Assembly: GCA_028687935.1 (NCBI GenBank)
Contig: JAQTZE010000003.1
Span: 62,001-126,000 of the forward strand
Origin: Sulfurimonas sp.
GTDB taxonomy: Bacteria; Campylobacterota; Campylobacteria; Campylobacterales; Sulfurimonadaceae
DNA: 64,000 nucleotides
Direction of reading: 5' to 3'
Position numbers and translations under genes: made by a program. The notes under the pieces were generated by a model. That model saw only the letters and a list, made by a program, of their open reading frames with translations, made no database searches and was not told the DNA's origin. Positions 16,981 to 25,026 of this stretch are shown here, piece by piece. How positions within the stretch are numbered: position 1 is the stretch's first letter; each line of letters starts with the position of its first letter.

Positions 16981-17600
16981 ACTTTATACATCTCTTTGAG
17001 TAGATTTTCTACATTTTTTTTGATATCACCTTCAAACAGGGCACTGACAAGCGAAACCATATCGGGTTTTTCTTCGCAGATTTCTGCGATATTTTCAAGA
17101 TTTATTCCGCCTATGACACATACGGGAATATCAAGTGCGGCTTTGGCTTTTTGTATGACGCTTTTTGAGACGATACCTGAGTGTGGTTTTGTTGGAGAAG
17201 CAAAGAAAGAGCCAAAGGCAACATAGTCCGCACCGTTCATCTGAGCATCTACTGCGTTTTTGACACTGCCATAACATGAAACGCCGATAATCCCTTTTGT
17301 GAATATGGCTCTTGCTTCTTTGAGACTCATATCGTCTTTGCCGATATGAAGACCATCTGCTCCGAGCTCTTGTGCGAGATGAGGTCTGTCATCGATTATA
17401 AATGGGATTTCGTTCTCACGACAGAGTACTAAAAGCGCTTTGCAAACTTCTTTGACTGCATCATCGCTTTTGGTTTTGTTCCTATACTGCACGATATTTA
17501 CCCCTGCGTTTATGGCAATTTTTACCTGCACAACTACGGTTGCATCGGGTGTGAGTATCTCGTCTGTGATGGCATAAAGCCCCTGAAGTTTAGCGATCAT
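16977..17600 (-). CDS. thiE: Thiamine-phosphate synthase
   Basis: A 207-residue TIM-barrel enzyme that joins HMP-pyrophosphate and thiazole phosphate to give thiamine phosphate. Landmarks are VQYRNK (substrate-binding start), FIIDDRPHLAQELGADGLHIGKDD, SCYGS, YVAFGSFFASPTK and CVIGGIN. Length is normal. It overlaps thiD upstream by 11 bases, so the two pyrimidine-branch steps are translated together. Its end overlaps the end of the converging sensor kinase, leaving no room for a terminator between them. Confidence 0.95.
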   Translation of the reverse strand: MIAKLQGLYAITDEILTPDATVVVQVKIAINAGVNIVQYRNKTKSDDAVKEVCKALLVLCRENEIPFIIDDRPHLAQELGADGLHIGKDDMSLKEARAIFTKGIIGVSCYGSVKNAVDAQMNGADYVAFGSFFASPTKPHSGIVSKSVIQKAKAALDIPVCVIGGINLENIAEICEEKPDMVSLVSALFEGDIKKNVENLLKEMYKV

Positions 17601-18372
17601 CTCTCACTCCCGCTTTATGATTTATAGGTCCTGCACCATGACCGATATTTGGAGCGTGGAGGATTGCTTGGTAGACAAAAGCTTTGGATATTTCTATTGC
17701 GTTTTGCAAAGAGTGTCCCAAAGCAAGATTTGCAGCAATAGCGCTAGAGTACGAGCACCCTGTACCGTGAAGGTTTGTCGTCTCTATCATTGGGGATTGA
17801 AATATTCTCTTTTGGTGTTTGAAAAAAAGCTGATCCACACTTACTTTGTGCCCTGGCATCTCTAGGACTTGATGTTTGATAAGCACGGGACATGGGGTGT
17901 GATGGAGTGGTTCTAAAGAGGCAGTGTCTCCATATTTATAGCCAAAAAGTGCATCTGCTTCGTAGATATTTGGTGTGATGAGGGTGACGTGTGCCAAGAG
18001 CGTTTTTATTGCCTCTATCGCGTCTTCTTCGAGTAATGGAGAGCCTACCTTGGAGATAAAAACGGGATCTAAAACGATAGGGATTTTCAAATCAGCGATA
18101 ATTTCTCTCACCGTATCAATAATTTCTTTGTTATAAAGTACACCTATTTTGATGGCTGCAACGTCAAAATCTTGTAGAACTGCTTCAATCTGCTCTTTAA
18201 CAAACGCAGCAGGGAGTGCAGAGACGCTTCTGACTCCTTGTGTGTTTTGTGCTGTGAGTACCGTGATAGCGCTTGTGCCAAATACTCCAAATGCCTCAAA
18301 TGTTTTGAGATCAGCTTGGATACCAGCACCTCCGCTAGAATCGCTTCCCGCAATTGTTAATACAACTTTCAT
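17590..18372 (-). CDS. thiD: Hydroxymethylpyrimidine (phosphate) kinase
   Basis: A 260-residue ribokinase-fold enzyme that phosphorylates HMP and HMP-P for thiamine synthesis and salvage. It opens with [20 protein letters not shown], the substrate-binding signature, and has the anion-hole and catalytic segment [19 protein letters not shown]. Translation starts at 18372 behind AGGAGTGTT. No TPP riboswitch (THI-box) was found upstream; only a short inverted repeat overlaps the ribosome site. Confidence 0.95.
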   Translation of the reverse strand: MKVVLTIAGSDSSGGAGIQADLKTFEAFGVFGTSAITVLTAQNTQGVRSVSALPAAFVKEQIEAVLQDFDVAAIKIGVLYNKEIIDTVREIIADLKIPIVLDPVFISKVGSPLLEEDAIEAIKTLLAHVTLITPNIYEADALFGYKYGDTASLEPLHHTPCPVLIKHQVLEMPGHKVSVDQLFFKHQKRIFQSPMIETTNLHGTGCSYSSAIAANLALGHSLQNAIEISKAFVYQAILHAPNIGHGAGPINHKAGVRDDR

Positions 18373-18381
18373 ATAACACTC

Positions 18382-18407
18382 CTAAAATATTTGCTCTTTT
18401 ATTTTAG
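18382..18407 (-). promoter_or_regulatory. Inverted repeat overlapping the thiD ribosome-binding site
   Basis: CTAAAAT (18382-18388) and ATTTTAG (18401-18407) are 7-base inverted arms. On the minus-strand mRNA the downstream arm covers the first two bases of the AGGAG site (18379-18383). A weak A/U hairpin might modulate initiation; no known riboswitch is evident. Confidence 0.3.
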
Positions 18408-18459
18408 AAGTGTATAGTTTCTTCGCTGCGTTTCGTAGGGTTTATTTGTAGGTTTATTT

Positions 18460-18942
18460 TTATTTTGAGCTATGATGTCCGCCACCACCGCTACGTGGGA
18501 CAAGCTCATTCATACCGACGCCACCGATGATATACGCCTCACCAAAACCAAAAGTAGCCTCTCCTGAGAAGACTTCGAGTTCAAAAAGATTGAAGTCGCT
18601 CATCTTTTTGAGCATCTCCACCATTGAGGGATCAAACTTTTGTGTATAGAGAGCAAAGAGCTCCTCAAAACGCAGTGAATCTCTTTCTATCTTTTTGGAA
18701 ATACACTGTAAAGAGATGCGTTTGCGTGCGAAGAGGTTTTCTGTTTTGCTCTCATCTTCTGCGAAAAAGAGTGATGCGTTTGGATTTGCGAGGATATTTT
18801 TTGTATGTGTTGCGATGCTAGAGATGTAGATATAGAAGCGATTGTCATCATAGATATATGGTGCATAGGAAGAAAACGGGTGATTGTTCGCATCGATAGT
18901 GCCAATAACAGCTGTCTTTATTGGAGCGATAAAGTTTTTCAT
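18460..18942 (-). CDS. Pyridoxamine-5'-phosphate-oxidase-like (HugZ-type) protein
   Basis: A 160-residue split-barrel protein of the PPOX class, closest in pattern to Campylobacter/Helicobacter HugZ heme-utilization proteins (TAVIGTIDANNHPFSSYAPY near the N-terminus; FGFGEAYIIGG near the C-terminus). HugZ is about 250 residues, so this is a single-domain form. The C-terminus is GGGGHHSSK; HugZ proteins also use a C-terminal histidine for heme, but binding is inferred. The start is placed at 18942, where the conserved domain begins. It is transcribed alone, divergent from the lipocalin gene. Confidence 0.7.
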   Translation of the reverse strand: MKNFIAPIKTAVIGTIDANNHPFSSYAPYIYDDNRFYIYISSIATHTKNILANPNASLFFAEDESKTENLFARKRISLQCISKKIERDSLRFEELFALYTQKFDPSMVEMLKKMSDFNLFELEVFSGEATFGFGEAYIIGGVGMNELVPRSGGGGHHSSK

Positions 18943-19068
18943 GGAGGACTCTTTTTTGGATGATTTTAGCGTAATTTTTACTTCTAAGAAGTGGCATAAA
19001 ATATTAACTGTCAAAAAACAGATACAAATAAACTCACTTCTAGTATAGTATTTGGCAAAGGATTTGTT

Positions 19069-19575
19069 ATGCGTACATTTTTATTTTCATGTTTTGTTTT
19101 ATTTTTCAGTGCGTGTTCCTCGCATCATGAGCCGCTTCCAACAGTTGCCAAGGTAGAGCTAGAGCGCTATCTTGGGACTTGGTATGAGATCGCTCGCTAT
19201 GAGCATTTTTTTGAAAAAGGGTGCTCAAACGTCAGTGCGACTTATGCGCTCAGAGGTGAAGATACAATAGATGTCACCAATCGATGCACAGAAGAGGATG
19301 GCTCACTCAGCGAAGCCAAAGGAGTAGCCTATGCCCTAGATGCTTCAAACGCAAAGCTCAAAGTGAGTTTTTTTAGACCTTTTTATGGAAATTATTGGAT
19401 CATAATGCTCGACGATGCTTATAGTTATGCAGTGATTGCAGAGCCTTCAAGAGAGTATTTTTGGATACTCTCTCGCACAAAAGAGCTCGATGCACAGACC
19501 AAAGAGAAGATACTTCAAGCACTTCCTTCTTATGGATACGATACGAGCAAGCTTATCTGGACAAAACAAGACTAA
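19069..19575 (+). CDS. blc: Outer membrane lipoprotein, lipocalin family
   Basis: A 168-residue lipocalin. The signal peptide ends in a lipobox (FFSAC), so the mature protein begins with lipidated Cys. The lipocalin signature LGTWYEIARYEHFFEKGC and later NYWIIMLDDAYSYAVIAEPS and WILSRTKEL match bacterial Blc. Blc proteins bind lysophospholipids or fatty acids at the outer membrane under stress. AAAGGA precedes the ATG. The next gene starts 12 bases downstream. Confidence 0.9.
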   Translation: MRTFLFSCFVLFFSACSSHHEPLPTVAKVELERYLGTWYEIARYEHFFEKGCSNVSATYALRGEDTIDVTNRCTEEDGSLSEAKGVAYALDASNAKLKVSFFRPFYGNYWIIMLDDAYSYAVIAEPSREYFWILSRTKELDAQTKEKILQALPSYGYDTSKLIWTKQD

Positions 19576-19587
19576 CAAGGAAGAAAA

Positions 19588-20004
19588 ATGAAGACAAAGA
19601 TATTTTTATATAGTGCTGCGTTTGTTCTTGGCGTGACTATTTCTGCACAGGAAACGCAGCTCAAAGAGGATGTTTTGGAGCAGATGCTCAAGCCTCGCGT
19701 GACTCTTGATTCTTCGTATATAAGCGAAACAACCCTCTTGCGTTTTGGGATGATATATTCGCAATCACTTATCAAGCTCAGCGATACAAGCACGATAGAA
19801 GCTGCTGGATACATCGAAGCAAAGGATTACATGAGCAACATTGGTATCTCTTACACCTTTAATCCTCAAATCACGCCGGAGACTGATATTCTCTACTCCA
19901 TCAAGCGTGAATTTACGCTTTATAACAGCGCGGCAGATGAGGGAGCAACATACTCAATTGATCCATCTTTGGGTGCTAATTTTCGTTTGAAATACCTTTT
20001 TTAA
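19588..20004 (+). CDS. Exported protein, probable small outer-membrane barrel; function unknown
   Basis: A 138-residue protein with a signal peptide (about 1-20, KIFLYSAAFVLGVTISA). The mature part has alternating polar/hydrophobic strands and ends in phenylalanine (LKYLF), as outer membrane beta-barrels do. I do not recognise a family. It has a GGAAG ribosome site and lies between the lipocalin gene and a cytosolic protein gene on the same strand, probably in one transcript. Confidence 0.65.
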   Translation: MKTKIFLYSAAFVLGVTISAQETQLKEDVLEQMLKPRVTLDSSYISETTLLRFGMIYSQSLIKLSDTSTIEAAGYIEAKDYMSNIGISYTFNPQITPETDILYSIKREFTLYNSAADEGATYSIDPSLGANFRLKYLF

Positions 20005-20018
20005 CAGGAGAAGAGAAT

Positions 20019-20885
20019 ATGGAATTATTTATTTACGCAAAGAGTTCACACAGAGACGGTTTGGAAAATGTCAGACGCGCGGCAGCCCTGTGCAATATGC
20101 TTGAAGTGTGCAAACCTACACTGTGCACGGGAGACTATCGAGCGGCTTCGATAGTCAGAGAAACAATGGGCGTAGCCAGAACTATGGGGATAGATGCGAT
20201 GGGCAATCTACCTCATACGATGGAGCGTCAAGATATACTTATATACGACAATGAAGATGTGACTGAGGAGATGCACGAAGAGATGAACTCCTTTTGTAGT
20301 CGCGTTTACAGAGTTGGTGAGGCGATTCCTATGGAGATGGTAGAGGCAGAGTATTTTGGCACATTTGAGACAAAACGCAACAAAGCTCTTTTCTTTGGAG
20401 ATGATGATTATAAAAAATGGTTTTTGGATTTTTGCGAAGGCTCCCAAAAGTATGATTTTGCACTTTTAAATGGAAACTATTTCTTCCTTGATAGTGCTGC
20501 TGTGCTCAAAAACTCTTTTGCTGAGATCGTGGATGAAGAGGAGTATATGCAGACTCTACAAGAGACAAAATATCTCTTAAGTGCTTCTGTGCAGGCGTGT
20601 CTTGAGTCGCTGGCCGCAGGAAACGCAGCTGTGTATTTCCAAAGAGGAGATAAAGAGGCACAAAACATTGCGCTACTGAAAAAATACAATATCCCAACAG
20701 CGAGCGGAGATACACTTGATGCTGTGATAGAAAGTTTTGAAAATATTATCACGGCATATCCAGCGACAAACAGACCAGAAAAATATGAGGTAAGTGCCCT
20801 AAGAGAAGAGATTCTCGCAGTTTTTGAGTCGCACAAAAACATTCCAAAATCTCTTGATTACAGTTACGATTATGCAGACAAATAG
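20019..20885 (+). CDS. Conserved-type hypothetical protein upstream of the UbiD-family gene
   Basis: A 288-residue soluble protein with no signal peptide or membrane segment. The N-terminal half has an alpha/beta pattern and many cysteines early on (Cys in ALCNMLEVCKPTLCTGD), with ILIYDNED and ALFFGDDDYKKWF suggesting a Rossmann-like or glycosyltransferase-like fold. The C-terminal half is helical. I do not recognise a family and give no function. Its last 14 bases overlap the UbiD-family gene, so it is translationally coupled to a quinone-biosynthesis enzyme, which hints at a linked role. Confidence 0.75.
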   Translation: MELFIYAKSSHRDGLENVRRAAALCNMLEVCKPTLCTGDYRAASIVRETMGVARTMGIDAMGNLPHTMERQDILIYDNEDVTEEMHEEMNSFCSRVYRVGEAIPMEMVEAEYFGTFETKRNKALFFGDDDYKKWFLDFCEGSQKYDFALLNGNYFFLDSAAVLKNSFAEIVDEEEYMQTLQETKYLLSASVQACLESLAAGNAAVYFQRGDKEAQNIALLKKYNIPTASGDTLDAVIESFENIITAYPATNRPEKYEVSALREEILAVFESHKNIPKSLDYSYDYADK

Positions 20886-22689
20886 CACGATAGAGCTTTT
20901 AAAAAAGCATGATTTATTACGGGTTATAGATGAAGAGTTGGATATTTATCTTGAGATTCCGCATGTGGCCTATGTTGAGGTAAAGAGTCCAGACTCAAAA
21001 GCGCTTCTCTTTACAAACGCAGTCGATAGAAAAAGCGGCAAAAAGTTTGATGCACCGATACTGATGAATGTTTTTTGTTCTCCAAAAGTAGTAGAGCTTC
21101 TCATCGGCGATGGCGATGCCATTGGCGCGCGTATTGAGGAGCTTTTGCATATGAAGCCTCCAAGCGGTTTTATGGACAAACTTTCTATGTTTGGCACACT
21201 TTTCAACCTCAAGTCTGTCTTTCCAAAAAAGCTCTCTAAAAAGGGTGAATGTCAGGAGGTCATCAAACTAGGGCACGATGCAAAACTCAGTGATTTGCCA
21301 GTGCTCACAACCTGGGAACAAGATGCTGGAGCATTTATCACAATGGGACAGGTCTATACAAAAAGTCTCGATGGCAATCTCAGCAATCTTGGGATGTATA
21401 GACTTCAAGTGCATGATGACCACACACTTGGAATGCACTGGCAGATACACAAAGACTCTAACCATTTCTTCCACGAGTACAAAAAAGCAGGCAAAAAAAT
21501 GCCCGTTAGTGTCGGTATCGGCGGCGATCCACTCTATATTTGGTGTGGACAAGCGCCTTTGCCTATCGGTGTTTTTGAACTGATGCTTTATGGATTTATC
21601 AGGGGCAAAAACGCAGAGCTTGTGAAATGTATCACAAACGATCTCTATGTTCCGCGTGATGTGGATTATGTCATGGAAGGCTTTGTGGATGTAGAAAATT
21701 TGCGTATAGAAGGGCCTTTTGGAGACCACACAGGATATTACACTCTTGATGAAGAGTATCCGTTTATGGAAGTAACAGCCATCACACACAAAAAAAATCC
21801 TATCTTTGCAGCCACAGTCGTCGGCAAACCGCCACTTGAAGATAAGTATATGGGACATGCAACGGAGCGCATATTTTTGCCACTGCTCAAAACAACTGCA
21901 CCTGATCTTTTGGACTATTATATGCCTGAAAATGGGGTCTATCATAACCTTATTTTGGCAAAGATAAAAACGCTCTATCCAGGACACGCACAGCAGGTGA
22001 TGCATGCGTTTTGGGGAGTGGGACAGATGAGTTTTGTCAAACATGCGATATTTGTGGGTGAAGACGCCCCCGCACTCACAGACCATGAAGCGCTCACAGA
22101 ACATATCCTCAACCGCATAGATATAGATGATCTTATGCTTAGCCGCGGTGTCGTCGATGCTCTTGATCATAGCTCCAATAAGTTTGGAGTAGGTGGAAAG
22201 CTCGGGATTGATTGTACGGGTGAGCTAGTGCAAAAGAGTGAGATAGATCTTCTTGAAGATGCAGTTTTGTATGCAAAAATGAGAGCAATCACGGATGAAG
22301 TAATAGAGCTCAAACAGTATTTTACAAACACTAACACACCACTGTGTGTTATCTCTGTAGACAAACGCAGAACGCAAAAAGAGCTTTTCGCAGATCTCAC
22401 ACTTCTACTAGAACATATCAAAGTGCTCATCGTAGTAGATGCAAAAAACAACTACCTTGACAATCCCTACATGCTCATCTGGAGAGTGGTCAATAACATC
22501 GATGCAAACAGAGACTTCCATTTCGCACACAAAAGCCTCTGTATCGATGCGACAAACAAAAACGCAATGGACGGATTTACGCGAAGATGGCCTGATGATG
22601 TCTCATGTACGCCAAGTGTGATAGAAGCCCTCAAACGCAAGGGTGTTATAGCGATAGATGCTGCGTTTGAGAGGAAGTTTTTGTTGTAG
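20872..22689 (+). CDS. Menaquinone biosynthesis decarboxylase, UbiD family
   Basis: A 605-residue UbiD-type decarboxylase that uses prenylated FMN. The signature EGPFGDHTGYYTLDEEYPFMEV and the downstream GHATERIFLPLLK match the family. Campylobacterota make menaquinone by the futalosine route, in which a UbiD homologue decarboxylates the naphthoate intermediate, so that is the expected role rather than ubiquinone synthesis. The start at 20872 (MQTNSTIELLKKHD) fits the family N-terminus and overlaps the preceding gene. A UbiX-type flavin prenyltransferase is needed but not in the window. Confidence 0.88.
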   Translation: MQTNSTIELLKKHDLLRVIDEELDIYLEIPHVAYVEVKSPDSKALLFTNAVDRKSGKKFDAPILMNVFCSPKVVELLIGDGDAIGARIEELLHMKPPSGFMDKLSMFGTLFNLKSVFPKKLSKKGECQEVIKLGHDAKLSDLPVLTTWEQDAGAFITMGQVYTKSLDGNLSNLGMYRLQVHDDHTLGMHWQIHKDSNHFFHEYKKAGKKMPVSVGIGGDPLYIWCGQAPLPIGVFELMLYGFIRGKNAELVKCITNDLYVPRDVDYVMEGFVDVENLRIEGPFGDHTGYYTLDEEYPFMEVTAITHKKNPIFAATVVGKPPLEDKYMGHATERIFLPLLKTTAPDLLDYYMPENGVYHNLILAKIKTLYPGHAQQVMHAFWGVGQMSFVKHAIFVGEDAPALTDHEALTEHILNRIDIDDLMLSRGVVDALDHSSNKFGVGGKLGIDCTGELVQKSEIDLLEDAVLYAKMRAITDEVIELKQYFTNTNTPLCVISVDKRRTQKELFADLTLLLEHIKVLIVVDAKNNYLDNPYMLIWRVVNNIDANRDFHFAHKSLCIDATNKNAMDGFTRRWPDDVSCTPSVIEALKRKGVIAIDAAFERKFLL

Positions 22690-22767
22690 TGGGATGAATT
22701 GACATATTTCTGCTACGAATAAAGTTTGCGTTTGAGTACAATTTTTCAAATAGTATTGGAGAAGCAC

Positions 22768-23661
22768 ATGAAATTAAAAATCGCATTGGAATGGTTTATA
22801 AATCCAGATCATTTGCCATTTATCGCAGGTGTGGTGAGTGGTAGATATAAAGAGGCGGGCTTGGATGTTGAGATCATTCAGCCAGTTGAACATTATGATG
22901 GTTTTGAAGACCTCAAGTCAGGCAAGATAGATATTCACTGTAACGAGCCTCTGCATCTGTACGAGCACTATTTTGATGGTATCAAATCACTTGGCTGTTT
23001 CTTTGAAACACGTGGCGGAGTGATGATACGCGCAGACAGAGTAGAAAAACTCAGAGCAAACGGCAAGATAAAGATAACGACGCCAGCTGCAAATCCTGTG
23101 ACAAACAAGATAGGCTATGAGATTCTCAGACGCTACGCAGAGAAAAACGGTTTTGTGATTGATAGAAAAAATGTAGAGTTTGTTGAGACGGATTTTTGGC
23201 ATATCGCAAACATGAAGAATGATGAAAGTTTTGATGGTGCGTGGCTCTGTTTTTACAACTTTGAAGGGATAGAAGCTGAGATGGAAGGGTTTGAGAACCT
23301 CTTTATTGACCAGTTCGCATCACCATATCCAAACTTCTCAGCGCTTGAGCTTATGACAACACAGGCAATCATCGATGAAAAAGGCGAGGCACTTTGCAAG
23401 TTTATCGAGGTGACAAACGCAGTGGCTGTATATCTACAAAAAAATCCTCTTGAAGCGATGAGCATCTATTATGACCATACAAAAGAGCAAAAAAGTGTAC
23501 TGATGGACAAAATCATCGAAGATACCCTGCCAAGACTCGAGTCTGATATCAAAGCAGATGCACAAAGATGGAGTAGATTGTATGATTTTCTCGAAGAGCT
23601 CAATCTCGTAAAGCTCACACCAAAAGAGTACAACGCAATCTGGGAAACACCTAAACACTAA
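22768..23661 (+). CDS. NMT1/THI5-family substrate-binding-like protein without signal peptide
   Basis: A 297-residue protein of the THI5/NMT1 periplasmic-binding fold (IALEWFINPDHLPFIAG at the N-terminus, then SGKIDIHCNEPLHLYEH). ThiY-type members bind pyrimidine precursors for an ABC importer; fungal Thi5 makes HMP in the cytosol. This protein has no visible signal peptide, and there is no ABC permease or ATPase nearby. The CCCFC motif of Thi5 is absent. A strong TTGGAG site fixes the start at 22768. A cytosolic role, possibly in thiamine or in quinone metabolism (next to the UbiD gene), is open. Confidence 0.75.
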   Translation: MKLKIALEWFINPDHLPFIAGVVSGRYKEAGLDVEIIQPVEHYDGFEDLKSGKIDIHCNEPLHLYEHYFDGIKSLGCFFETRGGVMIRADRVEKLRANGKIKITTPAANPVTNKIGYEILRRYAEKNGFVIDRKNVEFVETDFWHIANMKNDESFDGAWLCFYNFEGIEAEMEGFENLFIDQFASPYPNFSALELMTTQAIIDEKGEALCKFIEVTNAVAVYLQKNPLEAMSIYYDHTKEQKSVLMDKIIEDTLPRLESDIKADAQRWSRLYDFLEELNLVKLTPKEYNAIWETPKH

Positions 23662-23689
23662 GCTAAACGCAGCACAAAAGGAGTTTACG

Positions 23690-24139
23690 ATGAAGATTTA
23701 CGAAAAAACATCACTGATAGAGTGCTCTCTTGAAGCGCTCTTTGCGTTTCATATCGACACGAAAAATCTTCAAACGATAAGTCCAAAAAATATAAAAGTG
23801 ACGCTTTTAAATAAAGATTTTGTTGCAAAAGAGGGCGCTATTCTCAAGCTCAAAACTGTGCAAAATTTTCTTCCTATCGTCTGGGAAGTTAAGATTGAAA
23901 AGCTTGAAAAACCGAGCTTGCTTGTAGATGTAGCGATAAAATCTCCGTTTAAATTCTGGAAACACTCACACATCTTTACGCAAAAAGAGGATGGCGTTTG
24001 TGAGCTTAAAGATAGAGTCCAATACACCTTGCCTTTTGGATTTTTAAACTGCTTGTTGGATAGTTTTGTATATCATCAGCTAGAAGCTATGTTTGTCTAT
24101 CGACATCATGTGAGCAAAGAATTATTGGAGGCAAAATGA
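23690..24139 (+). CDS. SRPBCC (START-like) domain protein
   Basis: A 149-residue single-domain protein with the polyketide-cyclase/SRPBCC pattern: an opening strand (IYEKTSLIECSLEALFAFH), a central antiparallel sheet with FKFWKHSHIF, and a long C-terminal helix. These bind small hydrophobic ligands. The substrate is unknown. An AGGAG site precedes the ATG. It overlaps the glutathione-peroxidase-like gene by 4 bases (ATGA), so the pair is co-translated. Confidence 0.75.
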   Translation: MKIYEKTSLIECSLEALFAFHIDTKNLQTISPKNIKVTLLNKDFVAKEGAILKLKTVQNFLPIVWEVKIEKLEKPSLLVDVAIKSPFKFWKHSHIFTQKEDGVCELKDRVQYTLPFGFLNCLLDSFVYHQLEAMFVYRHHVSKELLEAK

Positions 24140-24675
24140 TGAAAAAGATCTTGATGCTATTGCTAGTGACACTAAGCCTTATGGCAGGAGAAAATATGAG
24201 TATTTATGAGTTCGAAGTAAAAGATATAGACGGACAAAACGTCAAACTTGAGAAGTATAAAGGTCGTGTGATGCTTATCGTCAATGTTGCAAGTCATTGT
24301 GGCTACACAGGACAATACGCGGGACTAGAAGCGCTACATGAGCGCTACAGCGACAAAGGTCTCTCTATTCTTGGTTTTCCTTGTAATCAGTTTCTTTCAC
24401 AAGAACCAGGCACAGAAGAGGAGATCAAAAACTTCTGCACAAGCAGCTATGGCGTGAAGTTTGATATGTTCTCCAAGCTCGATGTCAACGGTGCAAACGC
24501 ACATCCGCTCTATAGATTTCTCAAAAAACACGCTGGTGGCGCAATGGGACTTGATCTTATCAAGTGGAACTTTACGAAGTTTTTAATCGACCAAGAGGGA
24601 AATGTACTCCAGAGATATGCCCCAGCCGCAACGCCTGAGAGTATCGAAGAAGATATCCAAAAATTACTCAAATAA
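24136..24675 (+). CDS. Glutathione peroxidase-like thiol peroxidase, exported
   Basis: A 179-residue GPx-family protein. A signal peptide (LMLLLVTLSLMA) predicts export to the periplasm. The peroxidatic Cys is in VASHCGYTGQY; the Gln and Trp of the catalytic tetrad are in GFPCNQF and KWNFTKF. The CNQF cysteine could be the resolving residue. Bacterial members usually use thioredoxin-like donors. ATG at 24136 or 24139; the first overlaps the previous stop and follows TTGGAGG. Confidence 0.88.
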   Translation: MMKKILMLLLVTLSLMAGENMSIYEFEVKDIDGQNVKLEKYKGRVMLIVNVASHCGYTGQYAGLEALHERYSDKGLSILGFPCNQFLSQEPGTEEEIKNFCTSSYGVKFDMFSKLDVNGANAHPLYRFLKKHAGGAMGLDLIKWNFTKFLIDQEGNVLQRYAPAATPESIEEDIQKLLK

Positions 24676-24685
24676 AGGAGAAAAA

Positions 24686-24949
24686 ATGTTCAAAGATTTG
24701 ATCTACGCAGGCATTGGTGCCGCGAGTGTTTTAAAAGAAAAAGTAGAAGAAGAGGTTAAAAAACTCGAAGAGCAAGGCAAGCTCAAAACGAGTGACGCAA
24801 AGAGCTTTTTGGAATCTATCGAGAAAAAAGGCAAAGAAGAAGAAACGCGCGTCAAAGATGAGCTCAAACGTGCACTCAAAGAGGTGATAGATGAACTAGG
24901 CCTCGCGACAAAGGCAGATATTGAAAAACTCAAAGAGGATTTGAAATAA
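24686..24949 (+). CDS. Phasin-like small helical protein
   Basis: An 87-residue charged, almost wholly alpha-helical protein beginning FKDLIYAGIGAASVLKEKVEEEV, a pattern of the PhaF/phasin-related family. It is rich in Lys and Glu with heptad-like spacing. Canonical phasins coat polyhydroxyalkanoate granules, but no PHA genes are visible, so a coat or scaffold role is inference. A perfect AAAGGAG site precedes the ATG. It lies just upstream of the AarF/UbiB kinase gene, whose coding frame opens inside it. Confidence 0.7.
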   Translation: MFKDLIYAGIGAASVLKEKVEEEVKKLEEQGKLKTSDAKSFLESIEKKGKEEETRVKDELKRALKEVIDELGLATKADIEKLKEDLK

Positions 24950-25026
24950 ACTCTTTTTTCAAAAATCTCGGGCTATATGCCCCGACTCGGATCTATAGCG
25001 TTTTTGCTTTTTTACTTACTATCTAT

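Noticed and set aside
16920-17000. Direct repeat of the tRNA-Ser 3' end as an island att site
   Set aside because: The far end of the cus locus was read for a copy of the T-arm/acceptor sequence and none was seen; no integrase gene is present.
18373-18459. Possible TPP riboswitch upstream of thiD
   Set aside because: The THI-box signature (CUGAGA and its partner) was not found on the minus strand; only a short inverted repeat is present.
21268-22170. 300-codon minus-strand ORF inside the UbiD-type gene
   Set aside because: Antisense shadow of a well-conserved decarboxylase; composition (many His, Cys, Ile) is typical of reverse-strand readings.
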